From contig CALXDD010000007.1 of assembly GCA_944386985.1 (NCBI GenBank), forward strand, positions 1 through 64,000: 64,000 nt of DNA. Direction: 5' to 3'. The stretch's first letter is position 1. Every line of letters starts with the position of its first letter. Position numbers and translations under genes: made by a program. Under the pieces are notes generated by a model. The model was given only the letters and a program-made list of their open reading frames with translations. It was not told the origin of the DNA and made no database searches. The stretch comes from an uncultured Oscillospiraceae bacterium. GTDB taxonomy: Bacteria > Bacillota > Clostridia > Oscillospirales > Oscillospiraceae. Of this stretch, positions 57,216 through 64,000 are shown in pieces.

Positions 57216-57806
57216 GACGGTATACTGATACCTGGTTCTGCCTCCGGCGGGTGACTTTTCTTGCGGAAGAAAAGTCACCATCTCCGCGCTAAGAGCCTCG
57301 CTGCGCTCGGTTGCGCTCCGAAACACCTCGCTGCGGCTCGGCGAAAACTCGCTTAGAACCTACGGTTCTAAGAACTCCCTTGTCCTGCGTGGAACGATAA
57401 TCCCCCCCTGCCTATGGTTGGTCCTGTTGCCTCCGACGCTCCGTTGACGTGTCCGGTACAGACTACTACCGCGCTTCAGCGCGCTGCCTTTTTAAGTAGA
57501 CGTGAGTTACTTCGTCTACCGTTTTCTCACCCCCAAGCCTTCCCCTGGGGGAAGGCTTATGTTGGGCGTGGTGTAATTGCAGAGGCCATAACAACCACCA
57601 GGGGAGCGCGCTTAAAGCGCGGAAACAGGGGAACTGTCACCCCCTTGCTGTGTCAGCCGTACAAAGTGCCGACACCCACGGTACAGACTTCCCATAATAG
57701 GATCAAAAGGAGTCCTTAGAACCTTGGTTCTAAGTCAACTTTTGCCTACTTTTCTTTGACGAGAAAAGTAGGCCGCCGGAGGCAAAACACCTGGCGGTAT
57801 ACCGTC
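57216..57806. repeat. 591-bp non-coding repeat-like element with terminal inverted repeats
   Basis: The ends are imperfect inverted copies. Left: GACGGTATAC...ACCTGG...TGCCTCCGGCGG (57216-57251). Right: CCGCCGGAGGCA...ACACCTGG.GGTATACCGTC (57772-57806). Inside each end a stem follows (GACTTTTCTT..AAGAAAAGTC left, CTACTTTTCT..AGAAAAGTAG right). Then palindromes CTTAGAACC-GGTTCTAAG occur at both sides (57353-57372 and 57715-57734). A further palindrome AAGCCTTCCCC/GGGGAAGGCTT lies at about 57535-57558. No convincing reading frame and no transposase. It looks like a MITE-like or mosaic intergenic repeat lodged between pheA and aroE-aroK. Confidence 0.7.
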
Positions 57807-57888
57807 GGGTACCGACAAAAAACAGTCAAACTCCCGTCAGAGGGAAAAACCGCCCCTCCGGCGAGAGGAGAAAAAAGAGGTGACCTCC

Positions 57889-59118
57889 ATGGAATATGGA
57901 CTGATCGGCGAGCGGCTGGGCCACAGCCACTCCCCCAAAATTCACGGCCTTCTGGCCGGATATGACTACCAGCTGCGGGAGATCTCCCAGGAGGATCTCC
58001 CTGCCTTTCTGGAGGCCCGTGACTTCCGGGGCCTCAATGTGACCATCCCCTATAAGAAGGCCGTCCTGCCCTACTGTGACCAGCTGGGTGAGGGCGCCCG
58101 GCGCATCGGCTGCGTCAACACCCTGGTCCACCGTCCCGACGGCACCCTCTTCGGAGACAACACCGATTACTACGGCATCCGCGCCACTCTGAACCGGGGC
58201 GGCGTGGACCCCAAGGGCCGCCATTGCCTGGTGCTGGGGACCGGCGGCACCTCTCTTACCGCCATCAGGGCCCTGGAGGACCTGGGCGCCGCCTCTGTGG
58301 AGCGGGTGTCCCGGAAAGGACCCCTCAGCTACAAGAATGTCTATGACCGCACCGATACGGAGATCATCGTAAACACCACGCCGCTGGGAATGTACCCCAA
58401 CAATGGTACCGCCGCCGTGGACCTCAGCCGCTTCCCGAACCTCCGGGGTGCCGCAGATGTGGTGTACAATCCCCTGAAAACCGCTCTGCTCCTCCAGGCG
58501 GAGGCCCTGGGGATTCCCAGGGCCGGGGGCCTTGCCATGCTGGTTGTCCAGGCCGCCCGGGCCGCGGAGCTGTTCACCGGCAGCGCCATTGCGGAGGAAA
58601 AAGTGGAGGCAGTGCTCCGGAGGGTCAAGACGGATGTCACCAACCTGGTGCTCATCGGCATGCCAGGCAGCGGCAAATCCACCCTGGGCCGTCTGGCGGC
58701 CCGGCTGCTGAGCCGCCCCTTCTTAGACGCCGACACCATCATTGCCGAGAAGGCGGGTATGTCCATCCCGGAGATCTTTGAAAAGGAGGGTGAGGCGGGC
58801 TTCCGCCGGAGGGAGACAGAGGTTCTCTCGGAGCTGGGCAAGCAGTCCGGCGTGGTCATCGCCACCGGCGGCGGCGCGGTACTGCGGCAGGAAAACCTCC
58901 CTCTGCTGCGGCAAAACGGCTGGATCTGCCGCCTGCGCCGCCCGGTGGAGGAGCTGCCTATGGAGGGCCGCCCCCTCTCCGCCTCCCTCCAGCGTCTCAA
59001 GGAGATGGAGGTGGAGCGGGAGCCCTACTACGCTGCCGCCGCAGATGAGACCCTTACCAATGCGGGCGAGCCGAAAACTTTGGCAAAGCAGCTGGTAAAA
59101 GCTTTTTTGGGAGAGTGA
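57889..59118 (+). CDS. aroE/aroK: Shikimate dehydrogenase / shikimate kinase fusion
   Basis: 409 residues in one frame. Residues 1-245 are shikimate dehydrogenase: SHSPKIHG substrate loop, NVTIPYKKAVLPY with the catalytic lysine, INTL-like VNTLV, GDNTDYYG and the NADP loop LGTGGTSLTA. Residues about 250-409 are shikimate kinase: Walker A GMPGSGKSTLGRLAA, DADTIIAEKAG, FRRRETEVLSEL, ATGGGAV and the lid region GRPLSASLQRLKEME. Start ATG 57889 has AAAGAGG 6 bp upstream. The fusion gives two successive steps in one protein; other bacteria fuse these rarely. It completes the pathway begun upstream. Confidence 0.94.
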   Translation: MEYGLIGERLGHSHSPKIHGLLAGYDYQLREISQEDLPAFLEARDFRGLNVTIPYKKAVLPYCDQLGEGARRIGCVNTLVHRPDGTLFGDNTDYYGIRATLNRGGVDPKGRHCLVLGTGGTSLTAIRALEDLGAASVERVSRKGPLSYKNVYDRTDTEIIVNTTPLGMYPNNGTAAVDLSRFPNLRGAADVVYNPLKTALLLQAEALGIPRAGGLAMLVVQAARAAELFTGSAIAEEKVEAVLRRVKTDVTNLVLIGMPGSGKSTLGRLAARLLSRPFLDADTIIAEKAGMSIPEIFEKEGEAGFRRRETEVLSELGKQSGVVIATGGGAVLRQENLPLLRQNGWICRLRRPVEELPMEGRPLSASLQRLKEMEVEREPYYAAAADETLTNAGEPKTLAKQLVKAFLGE

Positions 59119-59122
59119 GACC

Positions 59123-59581
59123 ATGAAATTTCTTGTACTCAACGGCCCCAACATCAATATGCTGGGGATCCGGGAGCCGGCAATCTACGGCAAAGACACC
59201 TATGAGGACCTGCAGGACTATGTCCGGAAGGGCTGTGGGAAGCTGGGGGCGGAGGTGTCCTTTTACCAGTCCAACCACGAGGGGGATCTGGTGGACGCCA
59301 TCCAGCAGGCTTATTTTGACAAGGCGGACGGCATCATCTTCAATCCCGCTGCCTACACCCACACCAGCGTGGCCATTCTGGACGCGGTGAAGGCGGTGGG
59401 CATCCCCACGGTAGAGGTCCACATCTCCGACGTGTCCAAGCGGGAGGATTTCCGGCAGGTGTCCTATGTCCGTTCCGCCTGCGTCAAGACCATCGCGGGC
59501 CACGGCTTTGCCGGATATGTGATGGCGGCGGAGTATCTGGCAGATCTGCTGGGCGGCGTCACTGGTTTGACGCAGCCGTAA
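59123..59581 (+). CDS. aroQ: 3-dehydroquinate dehydratase, type II
   Basis: Dodecameric dehydratase, 152 residues. FLVLNGPNINMLGIREPAIYG (residues 3-23, catalytic Y22 and lid R), FYQSNHEGDLVD, NPAAYTHTS and VEVHISDVSKREDFRQVSYV with the catalytic His. Starts 4 bp after the fusion gene and closes the aromatic cluster. Type II enzyme agrees with the type seen in other Clostridia. Confidence 0.97.
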   Translation: MKFLVLNGPNINMLGIREPAIYGKDTYEDLQDYVRKGCGKLGAEVSFYQSNHEGDLVDAIQQAYFDKADGIIFNPAAYTHTSVAILDAVKAVGIPTVEVHISDVSKREDFRQVSYVRSACVKTIAGHGFAGYVMAAEYLADLLGGVTGLTQP

Positions 59582-59588
59582 CAGCACC

Positions 59589-59631
59589 ACAGCCTCCTTT
59601 GCGGCATAGAATGGCATGCAAAGGAGGCTGT
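59589..59631 (+). promoter_or_regulatory. Hairpin burying the ribosome binding site of the ferritin-like gene
   Basis: A perfect 14-bp stem, ACAGCCTCCTTTGC (59589-59602) with GCAAAGGAGGCTGT (59618-59631), has a 15-nt loop. The right arm contains AAAGGAGG, the site for ATG 59636. No T-run follows, so translational control or coupling is more likely than termination. Confidence 0.75.
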
Positions 59632-59635
59632 TCAT

Positions 59636-60256
59636 ATGGATACATACCAGGCGGCGCCCCAGACGGCGCCTCAGACCTATAACTATGAGGACTACGACCG
59701 GATCTGGCAGCGGGTACTGCCGGAACTGAACACCTTTCCCGAGTCCCGGAACGAGGACGGGGATTTGCCCGGCACCCCCATCCCAGGAGACGACGATCTC
59801 ATGGAGCTGCCCGGCGCCCAGCAGAACCCCTGCTGCATGGGCACCGCCGCCCAGCAGTCCATCGGCGTCATCATCGGCTTCATCGAGATTGAGATGGCCA
59901 ACTGCCGGTTCTACCGGTGCTTCTACCCCAAGGCCCCCAATCAGGCGGCGGCCCGGACCATCCGGCAGATGATGCTGGATGAGATGGACCATGTCCGGCG
60001 TCTGCGGGCCATCTATTATCTTATTACCGGGGAGTGCTTCCACTCAACCCGCCAGATCCCCATGCCGGAGATCGGGCCCTACTGCGACACTCTGCGGGCC
60101 GCCTACCACGAGGCTACCTGCGGCAGCTTCAACTACTTCCGGGCTGCCGCAGGGGCGCCGGACCCCTGCCTGCGCGCCCTTTTTGAACGCCTGGGCAACT
60201 CCCGGGCCCGCCATGCGGAGACCTTTGTCAATCTCCTGGGCGCGATGATGTGCTGA
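59636..60256 (+). CDS. Ferritin-like domain-containing protein
   Basis: 206 residues. A disordered N-terminus with Gln/Pro repeats (QAAPQTAPQTYNYED) precedes a four-helix ferritin-like bundle (about 68-200). Iron-ligand-like motifs are IGFIEIEMANCRFYR, MLDEMDHVRRL (ExxH), AYHEATCGSFNYFR and SRARHAETF. Rubrerythrin- and spore-coat-associated proteins of this shape are common in Clostridia. It has an extra CC pair at residues 64-65. Whether it binds iron or is an oxidative stress or spore protein is open. Its ribosome binding site lies in a stable hairpin. Confidence 0.75.
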   Translation: MDTYQAAPQTAPQTYNYEDYDRIWQRVLPELNTFPESRNEDGDLPGTPIPGDDDLMELPGAQQNPCCMGTAAQQSIGVIIGFIEIEMANCRFYRCFYPKAPNQAAARTIRQMMLDEMDHVRRLRAIYYLITGECFHSTRQIPMPEIGPYCDTLRAAYHEATCGSFNYFRAAAGAPDPCLRALFERLGNSRARHAETFVNLLGAMMC

Positions 60257-60337
60257 GGATTGCGCTGGGGCGCAGGGCGTGGTATACTGTCAAAAACGCC
60301 GCTTTGCAGGCGGAGGATACAAAAAGGAGAATGACCC

Positions 60338-60919
60338 ATGCAGGAAAATCTGACGCGGCAGCAGGCATTGGACCTGCTGAAACAGTATAACAGCGAACCC
60401 TTCCACATCCAGCATGCCCTGACGGTGGAGGGCGTCATGGGCTGGTACGCCCAGGAGCTCGGCTACGGCGAGGATGCGGAATTCTGGTCCATGGTGGGCC
60501 TGCTCCACGACATCGATTTTGAGAAGTGGCCGGAGGAGCACTGCAGGAAGGCCCCGGAGCTTCTGAAGGCCGCCGGGTGCAGCGACGCGTTCATCCACGC
60601 CGTCTGCAGCCACGGCTACGGCCTGTGCTGCGATGTGGAGCCCACCCACCAGATGGAGAAGGTGCTCTTCGCCGCCGACGAGCTCACTGGTCTTATCGGC
60701 GCCGCCGCCAGGATGCGGCCCAGCAAGAGTGTTCAGGACATGGAGGTCTCCAGCCTGAAGAAGAAGTTCAAGGACAAGAAGTTTGCCGCCGGATGCAGCC
60801 GGGACGTGATCACCCAGGGAGCGGAACGTCTGGGCTGGAACCTGGAGGAGCTGATGGAGAAAACCATCCTGGCTATGCGCAGCTGTGAAGCACGGATCAA
60901 CCAGGAGATGGGGCTGTAA
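60338..60919 (+). CDS. HD domain-containing protein (phosphohydrolase-like)
   Basis: 193 residues. The HD motif appears as IQHALTVEG (first His) and GLLHDIDFEKWPEEH (HD about 56-57), with later H in ICSHGY-type CSHGYGLCC and D in FAADELTGLIGAAARMRPSKS. This is the HDIG-like family of small metal-dependent phosphohydrolases, common in Firmicutes; substrate not predicted. GAATGACCC precedes the ATG, with AAAGGAG at 60324-60330. Confidence 0.85.
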   Translation: MQENLTRQQALDLLKQYNSEPFHIQHALTVEGVMGWYAQELGYGEDAEFWSMVGLLHDIDFEKWPEEHCRKAPELLKAAGCSDAFIHAVCSHGYGLCCDVEPTHQMEKVLFAADELTGLIGAAARMRPSKSVQDMEVSSLKKKFKDKKFAAGCSRDVITQGAERLGWNLEELMEKTILAMRSCEARINQEMGL

Positions 60920-60925
60920 ATAAGT

Positions 60926-60959
60926 CGCTGCGGAAAACAACTTTCCGCAGCGTCTTTTT
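60926..60959 (+). terminator. Terminator of the HD-domain gene
   Basis: CGCTGCGGAAA (60926-60936) pairs perfectly with TTTCCGCAGCG (60942-60952), then TCTTTTT. Confidence 0.88.
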
Positions 60960-61045
60960 ATAAATTTCCGTTTTTTCTGGTAGCGGATACGGTGAGATCG
61001 TACCGATGGGGGCAGGATGGCCTTGCGGATACCCAAAGGCATCGC

Positions 61046-61951
61046 TCATTCCTCCTCCGCGGGGCCGATGGCGACGTACACCACACCACAGAGGATACCC
61101 CCTACCGGGAAGAGCCACCAGACCTTGTACCACAAATCCAGGGACAACCCCAAACCCACATAGGCAGCAGTGGCCAACAGCATGATCACTCCGCAAATCC
61201 GGCCCGCCCGCTGGTCTCGCCGCTTGTCTTCCTCTGAGGGGAAGAATTCTTTCTGGTTGTTCCGGTTATATTTATCGATCTTATACTTTTCCTCCCGCAT
61301 TCCGGCCCAAACCAAAACTGTTACCGACACGGCGATGATCGCAAGAAAACTGCCGGCCACACAGGACTCGTAGGGTTCCTGCTCCGGCAGGAAAGAAAAC
61401 GCCAGAACAGTCAGCGCAACTCCCAGCAAAATAGTCCCAATAGCCCCGGAGACGTAAAAGACCATCCGGTCATGGAAGGTCTCTTTTTCCTTCTGAGAGT
61501 AAAAGTCGGGAATCACGGGATGGCGCTTGCGAAAATTCTCGTACTGGATACCAGAGGCCACCAGTACCACCACCGCAGCTGTAATAATCAGCAGCAACAC
61601 AGCGCCGCAGAGTTCCTTCGGCACCCCAAAAACCGATAGGATAGGCATCAGAGCCCCGCCCAGAATGATACCGCCAATGGGCAGAGATATCTTCCAGCTG
61701 AAGCGGTTCATGAAGAGATCGTACCCGGCGGTGTCCGCCAGAACCTCCTGCTCCGCGTCCCCTCGAAGGAGGGTATCCAGAGAAACCGCAAAGAGATCGC
61801 ACAGCTTCAAAATGGTGTCCATCTCCGGAAAACTGAGACCACTCTCCCACTTGCTGACACTCTGGCGGCTCACATTCAGCTGCTCTGCCAGCTGCTCCTG
61901 GGTCAGATGGCTCCGACCACGGAGAAAGATGAGATTTTGAGAAAAAGCCAT
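61046..61951 (-). CDS. XRE-family regulator with C-terminal membrane domain
   Basis: 301 residues. Helix-turn-helix at 1-60: NLIFLRGRSHLTQEQLAEQLNVSRQSVSKWESGLSFPEMDTILKLCDLFAVSLDTLL. Then four or five membrane helices from about 92 to 296 separated by charged loops. Membrane-linked Cro/CI-type regulators are common in gut Clostridia, often next to transport genes. ATG 61951 follows AAGGAGG. A palindrome GCAACAC-N10-GTGTTGC (62002-62025) lies upstream and may be its operator. Signal unknown. Confidence 0.82.
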   Translation of the reverse strand: MAFSQNLIFLRGRSHLTQEQLAEQLNVSRQSVSKWESGLSFPEMDTILKLCDLFAVSLDTLLRGDAEQEVLADTAGYDLFMNRFSWKISLPIGGIILGGALMPILSVFGVPKELCGAVLLLIITAAVVVLVASGIQYENFRKRHPVIPDFYSQKEKETFHDRMVFYVSGAIGTILLGVALTVLAFSFLPEQEPYESCVAGSFLAIIAVSVTVLVWAGMREEKYKIDKYNRNNQKEFFPSEEDKRRDQRAGRICGVIMLLATAAYVGLGLSLDLWYKVWWLFPVGGILCGVVYVAIGPAEEE

Positions 61952-62149
61952 AGAGGAATCCTCCTTGTGTTTGATGGTCTCAATATAGAAAAATTGCTGC
62001 CGCAACACTATAGAATTGGTGTTGCATAAGAAGAAATCGGTGTAAACTTCTGGTTGCGTTTCACAGTTTATCACACTTTTTCTCCAAATTCCAGGGGATA
62101 GCCTTTTCAAAATATCTTGGCGGGATTTGCAACGGAAAGGAATCTGTGG
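61952..62149. other. Intergenic stretch between divergent genes
   Basis: AT-rich region holding the XRE palindrome and promoters on both sides. No open frame with a ribosome binding site was seen. Confidence 0.5.
62002..62025. promoter_or_regulatory. Palindrome upstream of the XRE gene (possible autoregulatory operator)
   Basis: GCAACAC and GTGTTGC are separated by 10 bases (CTATAGAATTG region) with a minus-strand TATAGT -10-like hexamer between them. Confidence 0.45.
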
Positions 62150-62155
62150 TACACT
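62127..62155 (+). promoter_or_regulatory. Promoter of the DUF1624 gene and dut
   Basis: TTGCAA (62127-62132), 17-bp spacer, TACACT (62150-62155). It gives a leader of about 97 nt with a 10-bp hairpin (62208-62232). Confidence 0.6.
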
Positions 62156-62258
62156 ATGAAAGATTTTTCGGGCAAGTCCCCGGCTGGGCGGCAGGTGCGG
62201 AAAGCGGCAGAGTCCTTACGCAGGATTCTGCTGTCCATCTACAACGGACGGTGATTTC

Positions 62259-62960
62259 ATGAAAAAAGAACGCATTCAACTCATCGACGCCCTCCGGGGC
62301 CTGGCGGTGCTGCTGATGGTGCTCCACCATTTTCTCTATGATCTGTGCGCCTTCTGCGGCGCGCCCTGGTGGCTGTTTACCAACCCGGTGTTTGACGTGC
62401 TCCACTACATCTTCGCCGGCCTGTTTATCCTCCTCTCCGGCGTCAGCTCCAATTTCTCCCGCAGCAATGTGAAGCGTGGTCTCAAGGCCCTGGGGGTGGC
62501 GGTGGTCATCACGGTGGTGACGGTTTGGATGCACATGGACATCTGGTTCGGCGTGCTCCACCTTCTGGGCAGCTGCATGCTGCTTTACGGCCTCACCCGG
62601 AAATTCTGGGAAAAGCTGCCCCACTGGGTGGTGCCGGTGCTGTCTGTGGCGGGCACAGCGCTGACAGCGCCCCTGGTGTCCGGCCAGCCCACGGACATCC
62701 CCTATCTCTGGATGTTCGGGTGGACCACCCCGGACTTCTACTCCTCGGACTACTTCCCCCTGCTGCCCTGGATTTTCGTATTCCTCTTCGGCACCTGGCT
62801 GGGATGGTATATCAAGGAGGGGAAATTCCCCCGCTGGTTTTACGAGGCCAAGGCCCCCCATCTTGCGGCGGTGGGCCGCCACAGCCTGGTGATCTATGTG
62901 CTCCACCAGCCGGTACTGTACGGCCTGGTGATGGCGGGGCTCTATCTCTTCGGACGGTAA
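62259..62960 (+). CDS. DUF1624 / heparan-alpha-glucosaminide N-acetyltransferase-like membrane protein
   Basis: 233 residues with about seven membrane helices. The first helix pattern RIQLIDALRGLAVLLMVLHHFLYDL (residues 5-29) matches the DUF1624 family, relatives of the eukaryotic lysosomal acetyltransferase. The histidines in HHF and the later WMHMDIWFGVLHLLG are typical. It probably modifies a surface polysaccharide, but the acceptor is unknown. It is followed by dut after 14 bp. Confidence 0.83.
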   Translation: MKKERIQLIDALRGLAVLLMVLHHFLYDLCAFCGAPWWLFTNPVFDVLHYIFAGLFILLSGVSSNFSRSNVKRGLKALGVAVVITVVTVWMHMDIWFGVLHLLGSCMLLYGLTRKFWEKLPHWVVPVLSVAGTALTAPLVSGQPTDIPYLWMFGWTTPDFYSSDYFPLLPWIFVFLFGTWLGWYIKEGKFPRWFYEAKAPHLAAVGRHSLVIYVLHQPVLYGLVMAGLYLFGR

Positions 62961-62973
62961 AAGGAGAACGGAT

Positions 62974-63408
62974 ATGGAACTGCAGATAAAAAAACTCCGG
63001 GAGAACGCCAAGCTTCCCACGCGGGGCAGCGCCCAGGCGGCGGGCTATGACCTCTACGCCTGTCTGGAGGCAGACCTCACCATTGCCCCCCACGCCACCG
63101 AGCCGGTGCCCACCGGTCTGGCGGTGGCCATCCCCGACGGCTACTTCGCGGCGGTATTTGCCCGCAGCGGCCTTGCCGCCAAGGAGGGGCTGCGCCCCGC
63201 CAACTGTGTGGGTGTCTGCGACAGCGACTACCGGGGGGAGTATCTGGTGATGCTCCACAACGACACGGATGCGCCCCGGACAGTCAGGAGCGGCGACCGG
63301 ATCGCCCAGATGGTGGTACTACCCTACCTGGAGGTAAGCTTCCGGGAGGTGGATGCCCTCGACGAGACGGAGCGGGGGACCGGCGGCTTTGGCAGCACAG
63401 GCCGGTAA
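62974..63408 (+). CDS. dut: dUTP diphosphatase
   Basis: Trimeric enzyme hydrolysing dUTP to dUMP, 144 residues. Five motifs in order: AAGYDLYA (1), ARSGLAAKEG (2), VGVCDSDYRGEYLV (3), DRIAQMVVLPYL (4) and GTGGFGSTGR (5, C-terminal arm). All catalytic residues intact. Start ATG 62974 follows AAAAGGAGAACG. Confidence 0.96.
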   Translation: MELQIKKLRENAKLPTRGSAQAAGYDLYACLEADLTIAPHATEPVPTGLAVAIPDGYFAAVFARSGLAAKEGLRPANCVGVCDSDYRGEYLVMLHNDTDAPRTVRSGDRIAQMVVLPYLEVSFREVDALDETERGTGGFGSTGR

Positions 63409-63415
63409 TTAAAAG

Positions 63416-63451
63416 AAAAAGTCCTGGAAGCGGTGCTTCCAGGACTTTTTT
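63416..63451. terminator. Bidirectional terminator after dut
   Basis: AAAAAGTCCTGGAAGC pairs with GCTTCCAGGACTTTTT across a 3-4-nt loop, with A- and T-runs on both ends. Confidence 0.9.
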
Positions 63452-63462
63452 GCAGCTTTTTC

Positions 63463-64000
63463 TTACACAGCAAATTTCCGCGTAACCACATGGCTCAGCG
63501 CCTTGCAGACAGCTGTGACCACCACGCAGGATACAATGGCCTCGGGGAGACCGGCGCCCACAGCGGTCGCCATGACCAGGGAACCCACGCCGCTGAGATC
63601 CACGCCGTAAAAGGAGGAGATCACCTCAGCGCACAGGAGCCAGAGAAGCCCCAGATAAAAGACGGTATTCATCAGGGAGCCCACAAAACCGGTGATGCCG
63701 TAGCTGATCACCGTGCGGCGGCCCTGAAGCACAGGCACCTGGTGCAGCCCCCGGGACAGAAGGCCGGTAAGCCACCCCATGGCCACACGGGAACCCATGC
63801 AGACGAGGATATAGTGAACAGGAGAGTAGGTCAGCGCCAGGGTAGCAAAGGCATCTGCGCCCGGCATGGTCAGCACCTTCACAATGGCGCTGAGACCAAA
63901 GAAGAAGCCCAGCACCGCACCGGTGGTGGGACCCATCAGCACCGCGCCGATGATCACGGGCATCTGGATGGTGGTGGCCGCGATAGGTCCGATGGACAGA
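63463..64000 (-). CDS. ECF transporter S component, 3' part (start outside window)
   Basis: 179 codons are visible; the frame is open through base 64000. The segment SIGPIAATTIQMPVIIGAVLMGPTTGAVLGFFFGLSA, with its repeated membrane pattern, fits the S components of energy-coupling-factor transporters (HmpT/FolT/pantothenate-like subgroup), with five of six helices in view. The substrate cannot be told. It ends 12 bp from the shared terminator. Confidence 0.8.
   Translation of the reverse strand, partial: LSIGPIAATTIQMPVIIGAVLMGPTTGAVLGFFFGLSAIVKVLTMPGADAFATLALTYSPVHYILVCMGSRVAMGWLTGLLSRGLHQVPVLQGRRTVISYGITGFVGSLMNTVFYLGLLWLLCAEVISSFYGVDLSGVGSLVMATAVGAGLPEAIVSCVVVTAVCKALSHVVTRKFAV

Noticed and set aside
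57414..57719. 101-codon open frame inside the repeat-like element
   Set aside because: No ribosome binding site; the sequence is made of palindromes and its composition is unlike neighbouring genes.
57147..57890. Possible CRISPR array because of repeated palindromes
   Set aside because: Repeats are not regularly spaced, are mutually inverted, and no cas gene is near.

Overview
The window is a 64 kb piece of a chromosome from a GC-rich, spore-forming, anaerobic member of the Clostridia. An Oscillospiraceae-type gut bacterium (Flavonifractor/Pseudoflavonifractor/Intestinimonas-like) is my best guess from gene content and codon use; it has not been proven. Indicators are dipicolinate synthase (dpaA/dpaB), sigH, a PASTA-type SpoVD/FtsI transpeptidase, a GerMN lipoprotein, FeoA/FeoB iron uptake, ECF-transporter S components and sigma-A promoters of Firmicutes type. 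The sequence looks like ordinary core chromosome: no prophage, transposase, CRISPR array, tRNA or rRNA gene was found. One 591-bp repeat-like element with terminal inverted repeats is present.

Layout. 1-7.2 kb: the 3' end of thiC, a zinc alcohol dehydrogenase, trhA, a DUF1836 gene, a MATE exporter and a ktrB-ktrA potassium uptake pair. 7.2-11.0 kb: a leftward feoA-feoA-feoB-Cys-rich peptide operon facing a rightward DtxR-family regulator. Four GTTAG-N6-CTAAC-like operators lie in this region. One of them covers a promoter for a short leftward transcript with no reading frame, a putative iron-responsive small RNA. 11.0-12.6 kb: a DUF2461 gene and a catalytically dead rhomboid with a zinc ribbon. 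12.9-25.9 kb: a leftward division and cell-wall cluster, mraZ-rsmH-ftsL-spoVD-murE-mraY-ftsW-murG-murA-ftsQ, then ftsZ with its own promoter. MraZ boxes are phased at 10 bp. 26.3-31.2 kb: dpaA-dpaB, then comEA, a response regulator, a histidine kinase and a GerMN lipoprotein. 31.3-36.8 kb: a D-Ala-D-Ala carboxypeptidase, a DAK2/YloV kinase with an Asp23 protein, and rsmD-coaD-coiled-coil. 37-41 kb: a PRTase-like protein, an FMN-riboswitch-controlled riboflavin ECF S component, a zinc-ribbon protein, sigH and glmM. 41.2-47.8 kb: ruvC, ruvA and ruvB separated by small accessory genes. 47.9-50.3 kb: SRP RNA, dnaX and ybaB. 50.4-59.6 kb: a nearly self-sufficient aromatic amino acid cluster behind a Phe/Tyr-rich leader peptide attenuator. 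59.6-64 kb: a ferritin-like protein, an HD hydrolase, an XRE membrane regulator, a DUF1624 protein, dut and the end of another ECF S component.

How the genes work together. The aromatic cluster (aroF, tyrA, aroB, aroA, aroC, pheA, an aroE-aroK fusion and aroQ) encodes every step from PEP plus erythrose-4-P to phenylpyruvate and hydroxyphenylpyruvate. Its leader has ten Phe/Tyr codons and mutually exclusive terminator and antiterminator helices, so expression should respond to Phe/Tyr-tRNA charging, while PheA carries an ACT domain for feedback. The cell-wall cluster supplies MurE, MraY, MurG, MurA and the septal synthase FtsW/SpoVD. GlmM, further along, makes the amino-sugar precursor. The iron region couples uptake, metal-dependent repression and perhaps an RNA arm of the response.

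All domain and family calls rest on reading the translated sequence by eye. No search or folding program was run.
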